From: Tubulanus polymorphus
Taxonomy: Eukaryota > Nemertea > Palaeonemertea > Tubulaniformes > Tubulanidae
Direction: 5' to 3'
Assembly: GCF_964204645.1 (NCBI RefSeq)
Contig: NC_134027.1
Span: 19,828,485 to 19,892,484 of the forward strand
DNA length: 64,000 bases
In this document: positions 1-11,800 of the stretch, piece by piece
Numbering within the stretch: position 1 is the stretch's first letter
Layout of the letters: each line of letters begins with the position of its first letter
Made by a program: the position numbers and the translations under genes
The notes under the pieces: generated by a model
Told to the model about the DNA's origin: nothing
Seen by the model: the letters and a program-made list of their open reading frames with translations, nothing else
The model's database searches: none

Positions 1-2
1 GC

Positions 3-1535
3 AAGAAGTTTAAAGAATGCTCATTTAAAGAAAAGAAGAACTTCTTACGAACTAGTTCACGCTGTTTTGGCTGCCTAGGTGAAGGTCACATCAGTCGCTT
101 CTGTACTAAAAGATTTGTTTGTAAAAAGTGTCAGAAACTACATCCGACAATACTTCACATCGAACGATTAAATCAACAGTCAACTTCATTGATTCCTCAA
201 CAGACTTCAGCGATACCAAAGGTTAATGCATTCTCGGAATATGATGATGGGAAGTTTAATTACAAGATGGCAGTAATTCCCATGAAAGTTCGTAGTTATG
301 GTTGCACTGGTCTAGTGGAAACATATGCTTTCATGGACACCGGAAGCAATGTTTCCTTTTGTTCGACTTCTCTCATGCAGAAATTGGGTATTACTGGAAA
401 AAAGAAAAGAATTAAGTTTGATACTATGGGAGAATCAGTTACGATGGAAACCTTTTGTCTAAAAGGAATTCAAATTGGTGATTTCAACGAAAAAGCCTTC
501 ATTGATTTACCAACTACTTATACGAAATCGACTATTCCAGTATCGAGGTTGCATATACCGTTACCCGAGGACCTACAAAAATGGCCTCATTTAACAGGCA
601 TTGATCTCCCAGTCATTGATTCCGACATTGAGCTACTAATTGGAGGCAATGTAGCAGAGGCGTATTATCCGTTAGAATGTTTGGCAGGGCCGCACGGTAG
701 TCCTCGCGTCACAAGAACGATACTTGGATGGATTCCGTGGGGTGTACGTCAAGATGACTCGCAACAAGTTGACGTATCATACGTTACTGATGCCCGTATA
801 ATTTCCGACTATAAGGAGTTACAGAACCTGGATCGGATGGTTAGACAGGCAATGAATTTTGATTTTCCGGAGCGAGCCTTGGATGAGAAAGCAGAAAATT
901 CGCAGAATGATATGGCATTCCTTAAAAAGGTTAATCCTTCTATTCAACTTAAAGAAGGCCATTACGTTATTGAATTGCCTTTTAGAGATGATGATATCAA
1001 ATTACCAGCCAACAAGGATCTCGCTTTGAAAAGATTAAAAAGCTTAGAACAAAAACTAGGAGGTCAACCGCAGTTTAAAGCTGACTACGATAATTTCATG
1101 GCAACGATCTTAAAGAGAGGTTACGCGGAGTTAGTTCCTGAGAACTGGAGCCGTGATGATGGACGGGTATGGTACATACCACATCATGGCGTCTACCATG
1201 CACGGAAGAAAAAAATAAGAGTAGTTTTTGACTGCACGGCACGTTTTAATGGAGTTTCATTGAATGAGGTATTACTCCCAGGTCCCGATTTGACCAGCAA
1301 TCTACTGGGCGTACTGCTTCGATTCAGAATGGAAAATGTAGCTATCATGGGCGACGTAGAGAAGATGTTCTATCAGGTCCAGGTACCTGAAAAGGATCGT
1401 GATTGTTTAAGATTTTATTGGTGGCCTGATGGCAATTTAGACTCCAAACCTCAGATTTTTCGTATGACCGTGCACCTGTTTGGTGCGTATGACCGTGCAC
1501 CTGTTTGGTTGCATCGCCTAGTTGTTCCAACATAG
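3..1535 (+). pseudogene. BEL/Pao gag C-terminus, protease and 5' part of reverse transcriptase
   Basis: The frame is open from the first bases of the window. It begins with gag zinc knuckles (CFGC-LGEGH-C followed by VCKKC near 95-150). A retropepsin-type aspartic protease follows with the active-site string FMDTGSNVSFCS near 330-365. The reverse transcriptase starts near 1150 and shows the VVFDCTARFNGVSLNE and GDVEKMFYQVQV blocks. The frame is then lost at a 25-bp tandem duplication at about 1460-1510, after which translation ends at 1535. The methionine at 189 is internal and probably not a start, because the gag-pol frame is continuous upstream of it. Confidence 0.85.
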
Positions 1536-2646
1536 CTCTTCGTCAGACGGCCTTGGATTTTGCTGATGAGTGTGAGAGTGATGTTCTGGATGCAGTCACA
1601 CGATGTTTCTACGTGGATGATTGTTTGCGGAGTGAAGAATCTGTGTCAGATGGGATAAGGTTAATACGAGGCATTGCATCTATCTGCGCGAAAGGAGGGT
1701 TTAGAGTGACTGGATGGTGCAGTAATGATCCAGAAGTCGTGGAAGCTGTACCTACGTCGGAACGAGCTGAGACCGATCAAGCGCGTCAGAGAGCTTTGGG
1801 CGTGACTTGGATATTGGATTCTGATATATTCGGTTTCACGGTTTCTATCAAAGACAAATCTCCCTCTTGACGTGGAACACTTTCCGTAGTGAGTTCGGTG
1901 TTCGATCCTTTAGGACTCATATCACCGCATATTCTCCCTGGAAAAGAGCTGTTACAGGAGATATGTAAGAGAGGTCTAGATTGTCGGTACCTCGTTTTAT
2001 CAAACCATCTGATTTTGGGAGCGTTATCTCAAAGCAAATCCACTATTTCTCTGATGCGAGTGAGATCGGATATGGAACTGCGATATATTTGAGAGTGGTG
2101 AATGAAAGCGGCGATATCCATTGTCAATTGCTTATGGGAAAATCTATTGTCGCACCGCTTAAAAACGTAACTATTCCACGTTTGGAACTCAATTTAGCTG
2201 CTATGAGTGTCAAGATGCATGTCGTACTCCAGAGGGAACTGGATCTGAAGTTCATTGAAAGCTTCTTTTGGAGTGATAGTGCGTCGGTATTAAAATATAT
2301 TAGAAACGAAAGCAGTCGATTCAAAACGTTTGTCGCCAAGCAAATATCACTTATCCGAGAGGTGACATCTCCTGAACAATGGGGATTTGTTAATTCGTGT
2401 ATGAACCCTGCGGATAAAGCATCTAGAGGAATGAAATTAGAAGATCCTAATCCTGAATTGTGGTTTCAGGGCCCTCATTTCCTGCATAAACCGGAGTCAG
2501 AGTGGCCAGTGGACCTAAGTTCGCAAACAAATATAAATGGCGATGATAGTGAATTAAAGAAGGTGACGTGTGCTGCTTTCGCTGATGACACGCCAGAAAA
2601 TGCTCTTGGAAAACTTATGAGCTATTGTTCAGAATGGGAAAAATAA
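1505..2646 (+). pseudogene. BEL/Pao reverse transcriptase 3' part and RNase H-like region
   Basis: After the duplication the reverse transcriptase continues in a new frame. The catalytic YVDD box is in CFYVDDCLRSEES near 1595-1630. A stop near 1868 and another frame change near 1980 interrupt it. The block [13 protein letters not shown] is the conserved BEL/Pao linker after the reverse transcriptase. From 1981 to 2646 an RNase H-like part follows, with [15 protein letters not shown], the RLELNLAAM block and FFWSDSASVLKYI. These carry the acidic residues expected of that domain. No single frame spans the whole region, so it is non-functional. Confidence 0.83.
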
Positions 2647-2673
2647 AGACGTTTTGTCGCTCATTTCATTCGA

Positions 2674-3605
2674 GTGAAGGATTTCCTTCGCTGGAAAGCC
2701 ACTGAACGAAAACGGATCGATATTGGTCTTTCTATCGATACACCAGTAGAAACTGAACGTCGTTCTGAAGTAGAAAAAGATCCTGAAATGTTCTCAAGAA
2801 GGGAAAAACTTCGTAACCTTGAATTTAGAATCTCTGAAAAAGCTGAGTGTATACTACTTCAAGGCGAGCAACAGCACTTCTTGAGCGAAGAGTTCAATCG
2901 TCTGGCTAGCGGCAAAACCGTTAAAAGATCGAGCCAACTCTATAAGTTGGGTCCGTTCGTTGAAAATGGTCTGATACGGGTTGGAGGCAGATTGGAAAAT
3001 GCACAAATGCCTTATGACGCGAAACATCCTATTGTAGTTCCTAAATTGTCGACTCTGGTAGAGAAATTAATTCGACACACTCATGTGCATGCTGTCGGAC
3101 ATCTGGGAAAGAATGCAGTCCTATCGCATTTACGGCAGAACTATTGGGTCATAAGAGCCAACCGTATTCTAAGAAAACTAATGTCACCGTGCGTTAATTG
3201 TATCAAATATAAAGGAAGATGTAATGAGCAAAAAATGGCAAACCTACTACCTGAAAGATTAGCTGTAGACCCACCCTTCACGCATACAGGTGTGGATTAC
3301 TTTGGACCGTTTGAAGTAAAAAGGGGTCGCACAAAAGTAAAACGATATGGAGTACTTTTAACTTGCTTATCTTCCAGAGCTATACATTTGGAAGTTGCTG
3401 AATCATATGGATTCCTGTATCAACTGTATTCGTAGATTTAGAGCACGACGTGGTAGCGTACAGTCTTTGCACTCGGATAACGGTACCAATCTTGTGAGTT
3501 CGGATAAAGAGCTTCGTATAGAAATAGACAGATGGAATCAGTCAGTATCAAAAGAAAAATTAGCCCAAATTAACATAGGGTGGCACTTCAATCCACCGGT
3601 GTTGT
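2674..3605 (+). pseudogene. BEL/Pao integrase, frameshifted and truncated
   Basis: The first part (to about 3420) contains the HHCC zinc-binding module, with H-x-x-x-H near HTHVHAVGHLG and CVNCIKYKG, followed by the first core aspartate in HTGVDYFGPF. The frame then shifts near 3400, and the rest carries the second aspartate in LHSDNGTNL and the family box GWHFNPP. The typical HxGG-WE string after that box is already corrupted, and homology ends near 3605. The C-terminal integrase region and the 3' LTR are absent. Confidence 0.83.
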
Positions 3606-3735
3606 CATATCGCGGAAAGACGGAATCGCGGAATTTTCCAAAAACGCGGAATTTCTTCATTTTTACTTTAAATAGTAAACGGGTTTTCCCACGGGGAATC
3701 CGAAACAGATTCAATTTCGTAAAAGCGCCTCATAT
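3606..3735. other. Junction between the BEL remnant and a Polinton scrap
   Basis: These 130 bases match neither neighbour. They contain a short imperfect repeat of GCGGAA (near 3610-3655). No coding or terminal-repeat signal is visible. The stretch could be an older host piece or a third decayed repeat. Confidence 0.3.
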
Positions 3736-4472
3736 TTTTAAAGTGAAAAATTATTCTTTACATCTTATAACTAATTTAATAAATAACAGGAAAATTATCT
3801 AAATCAATTAAATATCCAATATGATTTTTTATTTCTAACTTCAAATTATTAAATTGTGGAATACAAGGTTTAAAATCACATTCAGTTCAGTTATAATTTA
3901 TTTGTGCTCCAAATTGTTTAACATTTTCTACTTGTAAAATATGCAATATACTAGAATTACAAGCTGTATCATTATCGGCCATAAAAGTTTTTGTAGGATC
4001 AATTGAATTGCAATAAATATAAAAGTGTGTAAAGGCATTCTATTTGCTATACTATCAACACTTGAATAAAGTTTATCTGGGCTAATTCCTAACAGTTTAG
4101 CTATAGGTTTTTAACTAAAAATTGATGCTGTTCGTCATTAGCTAACCTTATCATTATTTTATTTTCACTTTTATTAAATCTAATTTTAAATTTGACAGAT
4201 TCTCCTATTTTAACCGAGCTTTTCTATTAATTTCTTGCGCTAATGCTTCTAAATTATAGAATCCCGGATTTAAAAATAGATGAAACCATTTATCTATATT
4301 TCTAATGATAATTGCAAAGCCTCTATGATCAATAGTTTTATCTGATATATTATAAAAAGAATTACATAAACTTACATTTACTAATTTTCAATCAACAAAA
4401 TTTTTAAATTCTCTATCTAATTGTACTAGTTAATTATGAGATTTATGATTTGTAAGTTTTCTAGAATCAACA
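3736..4472 (-). pseudogene. Polinton scrap (third copy): penton-like minor capsid gene
   Basis: The DNA is clearly similar on the same strand to 41423-42165 of the large Polinton, from just past the 3' end of its 251-residue gene almost to its start codon. Recognisable runs include the box around ATTATTAAATTGTGGAATAC and the start-proximal box CTAGAATCAACAAATATTCT. Several frameshifts and stops break the frame. Homology ends abruptly at 4472, and no other Polinton gene or terminal repeat adjoins it, so this is a single-gene fragment. It shows that the family has been present here longer than the large copy. Confidence 0.8.
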
Positions 4473-4496
4473 AATATTCTAACACCGTTTCTCTGG

Positions 4497-4533
4497 GTAT
4501 AACCAGGGAAATGTGATACTTCCCTGGTATAAC
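4497..4533. mobile_element. 23-bp palindromic mini-insertion with 7-bp target duplication
   Basis: A 23-bp near-palindrome (4504-4526), beginning CAGGGAA and ending TTCCCTG, is flanked by direct 7-bp copies GTATAAC (4497-4503 and 4527-4533). The eighth base is shared with the insert end. CAGGG...CCCTG ends with a 7-8 bp duplication are what hAT elements leave. The same ends recur in the 55-bp insert at 37705-37759. It is far too short to be mobile alone, so it is best read as an extreme deletion derivative or an excision product. Confidence 0.55.
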
Positions 4534-5739
4534 TGATTCTATCTTCTTAAATTCCTCAAGATTTGGCTTCTGGTGAAAGACAAGAATCCCCATCCCCTGC
4601 CTTGCCCTTTTCGCAGCGGTCGTGCTTTTTCATGGCTTGTGCGAACGGTAGCTTCCGTTTGGTGCGGCTCCCTGGCGTACGTTATATATTACCGTAGATA
4701 CATTTTGGGTATCGCTCTTTTATACGGCTTGCATCTTCGTATATTCGAATCGTGTGTCTTTGATGTTTGTTTTGTTCTGGGATGTATTTAGATTTTCCTT
4801 ACGTTTGTTGTTTAGATCTGATGTAATACACCCTTTGTGGTTTGAACATGGGTTTTGGGATGTTTGTTTTTGGGGTTTTATTGTCTTTTTGGGGTGTCTG
4901 GTGTCATCGCTTTGGCAATCCTGGTTTTTTCCCCTTATCTATACGCAGTTGTATGTCCGCACATCAGGGAGAATAGTATACTATACTCACTACGTGGCGC
5001 TAATGACAAACGGAAGACATCAGTTTGGCTTTGGTAAGGTTGGTAACGCCAGCTGTGCTGTTGAATGTAGTTTTATAGTCCTAGTGGGTCAACTTAAAAA
5101 AGCGTCATTGGAGATTCTTGGACCTTTGGTGCGAGCATGCTGCTGACCCGTTTTTCCCATATCTATATATTTCTGTAGCTTATCCGCACAACAGATAGTG
5201 AGAATATCAAACTATGTCCTGCAATAAGAATATCACGATGTCTAGTCATAAGGTCGACTAGAACATCCCTCTCTACGGTCGAAACATCCAGTGATCGTTT
5301 TGTGGCAGCTACCATTTCTTTTGACGAGCCTCAACTGGTTAAAACTGTTAATGAACGTTTATAATCTACCCAACAATCGAAGTCAGTCACTAATAACATA
5401 AACACGAATAATGGGCGTGAATCGAAAATCTCTTCGAAAACTAAATAGGCATAATGCTTAAAAACAGGACAGGATTGTATGGCATGAAAGTAACAAGCAT
5501 CTTAAAGTCATTATTGTGGACTTTCCCCTTTGCGCAATCCATTTTTGCTATCGCATATAACACTTTTTAATCCTTTGGTACAAAATTACTTGCCAAAGAG
5601 GTTAAATTTTTCTTCGCAACTTTCAAGATATTCAATAAATATTCAATTCTCGTAACCCTATTGAATTTCGTCAGGAAGCGGTGCTTATTTGTTGATTAAG
5701 TTATTTGTTAATGGCACTATATTTCTTTTCGTAAGAGCA
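4534..5739. other. Non-coding stretch, nothing recognised
   Basis: Open frames of 60-130 codons occur here on the + strand (4573-5146), but they are rich in Phe, Val, Cys and Trp from a GT-rich composition. They overlap each other in different frames and show no domain. I see no RNA gene or terminal repeat. Confidence 0.3.
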
Positions 5740-5850
<111 letters not shown>

Positions 5851-6019
5851 TCGATATTTTACACTGTACACCGTGTGGTGTTTCGAATAGATACGAAAAG
5901 CGTGCCTCGTGTGTTGTAGTCCAGCATAGCGTGGATTAGTACATAACGGCTACGCACATTGAGTTTCCCTACGGACATACCGACAAACCGACATCATAGT
6001 CCCTTGATTCAGCTTTTGT

Positions 6020-6300
6020 GTAATACACGCAAAAACCCAGCCCCTCGAACCCAGCCACTTTGAATGAGGGTAGTCTACGCAAACACAAGCACAAATACCC
6101 AGCCCCTCGATCCCAGCCACTTTAAATGAGGGTAGTCTACGCAAACACAAGCACAAATACCCAGCCCCTCGATCCCATCAACATTATACAAGGGTAATCC
6201 GCGCAAACACTCGGCCCATCGATCCCAGCCACTTTAAGACACATGTAAGGGTAGTCTACGCAAATACCCGGCCCCTTGATCCCAGCCACCGGCCACGAGT
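6020..6300. repeat. Minisatellite, about 4.5 units of 55-72 bp
   Basis: Units share the words CCCAGCCCCTCGATCCCAGC, CACTTTAAATGAGGGTAGTC and TACGCAAACACAAGCACAAA. The first two full units are nearly identical; later units are shortened or carry small insertions. No coding role is evident. Confidence 0.85.
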
Positions 6301-7700
6301 TTTTCGGTATGTTGGTATGTATGTACCCCTGTACGTCGTAATTAAGGGGTTAGATTCAACAAGTCCAATATTGGCGGATTGAGTTCAAATACCAGTCCGG
6401 TGTGATTAGCGATTAGTGATTAACTATCTAATGCTATAATTGACTTAAGCCATGTGTGGCTTAGTTAAAGTTTTCTAGGAAACTGCAAATGATTCTCAAC
6501 CTGCGCCCGCCGTGCATATTCTAAATCATTGAAATAAAGAGTAGTCCTATGATTAAATCTTTATGAATAATGAATGCTTAAACTCTAGCAGTTTCGAGTA
6601 TACATAACTGACGTTTGATTTTAATAATGGATTAAACATGCACACCATGTAAATTTAGGAAAGTCCATTTTTAGAATTTCAGTTTTTGTTCTTTTGTGGC
6701 TTTTATATTATCAAGGCCCAGGTTCACAACAAGGTTTAACTCGTAAATCGATTTAATTTCTTCATGAATTCAGTTTATCTTAGATCGATTTAGGTCTTAA
6801 TCCTTTTTGTGAAACTGAGCCCAGGGCAACGATTGCTCAATACTGAAGAACTTGAGTGAAATGTAAATAGTTTATATAGGCAAAAACTATCAGTGGGTTG
6901 CGTTTCCTATGGTTTGTCGAATGGTATCAAACCATTAATTTAAAGGAGGGTGATGTGTTCTTAAGCAATATTGTAGGCGCATTATGCTAGTGCACAACCT
7001 AGAATCCTTTGTACTATTGTTCGCTTTCCTCTCTCGCAGTTGAAAAAGCTATTGTGTTGTAAATCGGGAGCACTAAAGCAAAGACTATACTCCAAACCAA
7101 TGAACTGAGGCCCTCTTCGGGTTTTCGGTGTAGACTTTGTGACATCCACATATAAAACACTAAACCTAAGACTCATTAACATAAGACATCATATATCTTC
7201 ACGCAGCTAAATGATATGAACTTTACCAATATGCTTAGAAACATTTTACTTATAGAACTAAGAAATTTTGCTAGCATGTCTCAATCGTGAATTGAATCGT
7301 CCGGCAGAATGGTTTTCGTTTTTCCGTAGTTAGTCAACTTGTAGTCGGAACTGATAATCCAACCCATAGTTTACTTTTTAGATTAAACGGTCAAATTTCC
7401 TGAAATTCGGTATGAGTAAAAAAATATCCGTAGATACATGAAGTCGATGTGATGCAAAATCGTTGCCAGGCTTATGTTGGTGTAAGCTTCAGTCAGAGGC
7501 GCCATACCCTAATAACAATGCCAAAAAAAAATAAATCGTTACCTCGAAGCCTTGTCCGAAATCTAAATTCATGCCAGCTGTACATGGAAATATATACTTT
7601 CGTTTATGGTATTAACAGATACGTTGTATCATGCACAAAAGCATTGGTGCGGATATGAAATCCCTTCACTGGTCGTACAACAGTGAACTGAGTTTGAATC
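6301..7700. other. Non-coding stretch, nothing recognised
   Basis: Mixed-composition sequence with only short random frames on both strands. I found no splice-linked exons, domain signatures or inverted terminal repeats. Confidence 0.3.
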
Positions 7701-7925
7701 AAGTATCATTCTTGTGTTCAAGTGTCTAAACAACCTCGCTCCCCGTTATTTACAGGATTCGATAGTTCCGTGTTTACCAACACGCCCACTCAGTTCCAGA
7801 GTTGGCAATCGAAACATTTGGCGGACGTCCCTTCCAATAAGAGCTGCTTTAGAAAATCGATAATTTTGATGATCCAAACACATTTAAACACAGTTTGAAA
7901 CATCTGCTTAGCTGTAAAGCGTTTA
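7700..7925 (+). mobile_element. Non-LTR retrotransposon 3' fragment (L2/CR1 type)
   Basis: Translation of about 7714-7920 in broken frames gives the conserved C-terminal tail of LINE reverse transcriptase proteins: FKCLNNLAPRYLQDS, an LPTRPLSSR block and SLPIRAAL. The same tail, in a different copy, is at 15450-15790. The fragment is 5'-truncated and frameshifted, as is usual for dead LINE copies. Confidence 0.65.
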
Positions 7926-8748
7926 AAATTTTGATGCAATTTCAGCAACATTCTTACAGCGCTGGTGAATATTTTGTCAATGAAACAGGCCCCACATCAA
8001 TTTTAATAATTTTCAGATCATCATTTCTATCATGATAATTAGAATTATTAGAATGAAATGTATTGACTTATTTTATGCGTTTAAAATTGCGAATAAAGTT
8101 ATTTTCAGGATCACTCAGTACATTGAGGTAGCGCCACCAGTCATCATATCAGGTTCGAATCGATATCGATTTTCTGATTCCCTTCATTTCGAATGTGAAG
8201 GTTGCAAGTGTATGCAGGAACCTGTCATTGCAGCTTTGATTTATTCGATTTTATAAAGATTCATACGAGTTTTATCTATCAAAATGATTCAATGGGGTAC
8301 CCGCAGTGCTACCTGGCAATCGATGATTCGGCGTATGGCAGGCGAAGATCTGCCAGGTTTACAAGTAGATCGTTGGTCGTCCGCGTTCGATTTCTGCTAC
8401 ATTTCAATTAAATCTAAGTTGAACTTTTTTCTTAAATGAATCAATTATTTAATTTTACCGATTTCTGAATAAGAGAATAAAAGCACTATAGGCCTATATT
8501 TGGGGGGGGGGGGTGTTGTTGTGATCATGTATGGATTGAGGGGTCAATTCAGTTCAAAATATTCAGTTCAAAGCTCATTGAAAATGAACTAATTTTGACG
8601 GATGACCTATTGCTCGTCGCGCCATCTCTGGCGGGATAGCTGGTTTTGCGGGTACCTCATTAGATTTTGTATTTTCAAAACGATTTTTCTGTTCTTTCGA
8701 TTCATTGAAAAAAAGCGTTTTCGTGGTTGAGTTCACAGAAAAGATTGT
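7926..8748. other. Non-coding, 3' flank of host gene A
   Basis: The stretch contains a poly-G run at about 8503-8513 and otherwise nothing recognised. Its right end holds the poly(A) signal of the minus-strand gene that follows. Confidence 0.35.
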
Positions 8749-8754
8749 TTTATT
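8749..8754 (-). promoter_or_regulatory. Poly(A) signal AATAAA of host gene A
   Basis: AATAAA on the minus strand, 80 bases past the stop codon of the four-exon gene at 8835-16655. The position is consistent with a short 3' UTR. No other canonical signal lies closer. Confidence 0.6.
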
Positions 8755-8834
8755 GAATATATACATGTTCTGATTCCAAACGGATGCTCCGTGATACTTT
8801 TGAAAAATCGAGCTCGTTTACTAACGATTTGAAC

Positions 8835-11800
8835 TTATTGCGATTTGTCAGATTCGCCAACTATTCCTTCGGGTGGAGATTTGACGTCGCATTTCCAATG
8901 GAAGAGTGTTGCCATATCCATCAAATTTTCATCAGGACCCTCGGTGCATTTACAATCCCTGCCGTCTTTAAGAGTCACGCCGTGTCCTTCACTATAAAAC
9001 GTGCCTTTCCCGTGTTTACAACCTATACAGATGAAAACATATAATGGGATAGTATCGGTAGGCTATTATTGGGTATGACTTCCTTTTAATTCCCATGGTA
9101 AAATGGTTCGTATATTTGTATCCATTACAAATCAGATGTAGTTAGACATTTGGGTAGGAATGTGACATAACTGTCGATGTATCAGGTTCGAATACCTGTA
9201 CAGGAAGCACATGATAGCATTCCACTGAGGTGACCACAACCATGCCTCAAGGTTTTCATCGTCACGCCCCAAATGACCACGCCACATATTGGGAACAACG
9301 AATAAATTTCCGTGTCCCGGACGTTAATTCCTTTAATTTCCATCAGTTTTAAGGACATCGTTTAAACGAAATATCGGACAGAACGAAGTATTGTGTCCCA
9401 AGAGCAATTTTCATCGGTTACAACGTCAACGATCAATTGAACCCATGTGTTTAATAGTACCATTCATTGTTTTTCGTACTGAACGTCCCGTAGTTACTGA
9501 CAACGTAATAATAATACATACACATCCGTTTATATTTTTCCGCAACGGCGCATCACAAACGCATGCAGATTTATTTGGCTTTAAGTGAAAATACTTCAAT
9601 ATGTTACCACAGGAACGCAAAAGGCGGATGTTTGCAGGATTTTTCAAATTTAAAGGTTCGGAACGGCTTATCGTACAAATCATCTCAAGCGATTTATTGG
9701 TCTTAATTAGTTTCTTTATTTGGTTTATTTAGCGTATGGTCATAGCGCGTTCGGTGATAGCTACGTAGCCCGAGATCTTTTGAATGATCCGGCATAAAAG
9801 TCACGGTGCCTCAGAACTTTCCTTGGGTTTATAAGTTATGAAACGCTCGTTTTGACTATATAAGCATTTCAGTTGAGAAGCTACAATTTATTTTTTCTTC
9901 AACCTTTACAACGAAGCATCGGATACAACGAATTTGTTTTTATTTTGCCCCGAAAACTTCCTTGTAACAAGGTTTGACTGTAGAAAGGAAAATTGGTAGT
10001 GGTAGAATTCGCCTGATTTAACTACTGGAAGCCTCTGTAACCCAGTCAGCCGTAGTGATGAAATAGCAAAACTTTTGGTTTTCTCGGGCGAGAAAACCAA
10101 AATGTTTTGTTTCTCGCGCAAGAAAACGGGCCAATGTGAAAACCAAAGAGACGGGCAAATGTGAACATTTCTTTATTGTTGCTCTTGCCGTACAGAAAAT
10201 TTTTTAGTATGGCCCGAATCAGCCACCATAGGGACGGACCCCTGAACACTGGAGTCGTGTTACTAGCGTTCGTGTGCTGTCTGTCATTCGATTTCAATGA
10301 TATCAGAAGAAAAGGCGACTTACCATTGAGTCGGCACAGACTTTGTGCTGGTATAGGCGGCGCATTCAGTGGTTTAGGTATCGAGAAGAAATATATCTCA
10401 CTAACGTAAGCGCAACGACACAATCGATTTCCTTCGTGCCATATTTCTTTATATGCCCTTGGATCACCGTCAGAATCCAAACATTCTGAAATGATATTTA
10501 TTTTCTGAATAAGTTACAATAAATACGGTAGAAAATAGAGGACTCGTGTATCGATTGTGATGCTGATTTGAGAGATCAGAGATCCAGAGCTACTTTCCTA
10601 CTTTGAAACGCTCTATGGTATAATGATGTATATTTCAAGCAACGTTCGAGCTAAGTACTTAATAGCCATCATCAGGCATACTAAGAACAGAATGAAATTA
10701 ACAGACTATTTATTTATGAATCAGTCAAAAGGACAAAGTGAGTGATTAAATGTTGTAATATGATACAAGTTGAATTAATCTAAAAACAAAACCCGAACCT
10801 AGAGTGATTAAAAAACAGAGACAAACTAGATGGTAATCAGACAAAAACAAAAGGCAATTAAGAACATGAAAGGCATAATCGGTGAGTGAGAGGAAGCAGC
10901 ATGCAATAAAGGCAAGCTAAATGGAATTAATTTAATGAAGATACAAGTGAAGCGAACGTCGGTTTTTGTGTTCACGGATGTGCTTGTTTAAATCATGTCT
11001 AGTATCACTAATACATATTTTATTACAGACTTTACAGGGGATTTTATAAACAACATCATATGTTCCGATTTGGAGGAATTGTGAGTTCGGTTATGACTAA
11101 GTATATTATTGTAAGTGAACACGGGTTGTTTGTTGAGTAGATGAAGGGTTTTTAATTTTTTCCAAAAGAGGGACAAAAGGAAAAGGTTCTAGTCAATATT
11201 CAGTCTCGTCTTACAAGTCTTCTGGACTAAGAATTTGTCGGTACAAAAACGATGAATCCTTGAATTCGTCATTATTAAAGATTCCACATCTTTGCAGCGT
11301 GGGCCTTGTGGTATCGGTATGTTATACCATTTTCTGATTACCTGAAGTATTTTTTTCACGAAAAAACTGGAGGACGAAGGGAAAAAATGAAGATATATTT
11401 TTTTGTAAAAGGAGTTCTAAAATGATGAAAGAATGATGAAGAGATGAATCCTCTGACAGCGATAGCATCTACCAAATTTCAAGACTATGTCGATATTTTC
11501 CTTAAAAAAAAACCTTTTCTATCTACAAATGAGGAGGTGATCACATGCCTGTCGATTGACTGGTCAAATAATCTGTTTGATATGTTTGAGAGCCCACCGC
11601 AACGTATAACCATCGCGCATTTCAATGAAAAATAGCAAACCATGACGAAGCCATGTCTCCGGTCGACCCAATATGTCTTTTGCTGCTGATGGGCCCTGGG
11701 GGAAGAAATACATATGAAAATCGTTATCAAAACCCAATACGGTCGAATGGCTAGGCATCGATGCTGAATGGAGGTATTTTGTATAAATCAGACGTAACGT

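Larger units (their letters stand above)
1..3605 (+). mobile_element. BEL/Pao LTR retrotransposon, decayed, both ends missing
   Basis: The segment carries, in the BEL/Pao order, a gag zinc-knuckle end, aspartic protease, reverse transcriptase, RNase H-like domain and integrase on the + strand. It enters the window already inside gag, and homology stops abruptly in the integrase at about 3605, where unrelated sequence begins. At least three frame changes break it: a 25-bp tandem duplication near 1460-1510, a stop near 1870, and a shift near 3400. No LTR is visible here. It is a dead copy; the family call is firm because the protease, reverse transcriptase and integrase segments all match this superfamily's style. 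Confidence 0.88.

Noticed and set aside
4573-5146. Overlapping hydrophobic ORFs of 60-130 codons
   Set aside because: Several frames are open at once in a GT-rich stretch; no domain, no splice signals.
10046-10480. 144-codon minus-strand ORF
   Set aside because: Only its first part (exon 3 of gene A, to 10324) is supported; the rest is read-through into an intron past a good donor site.
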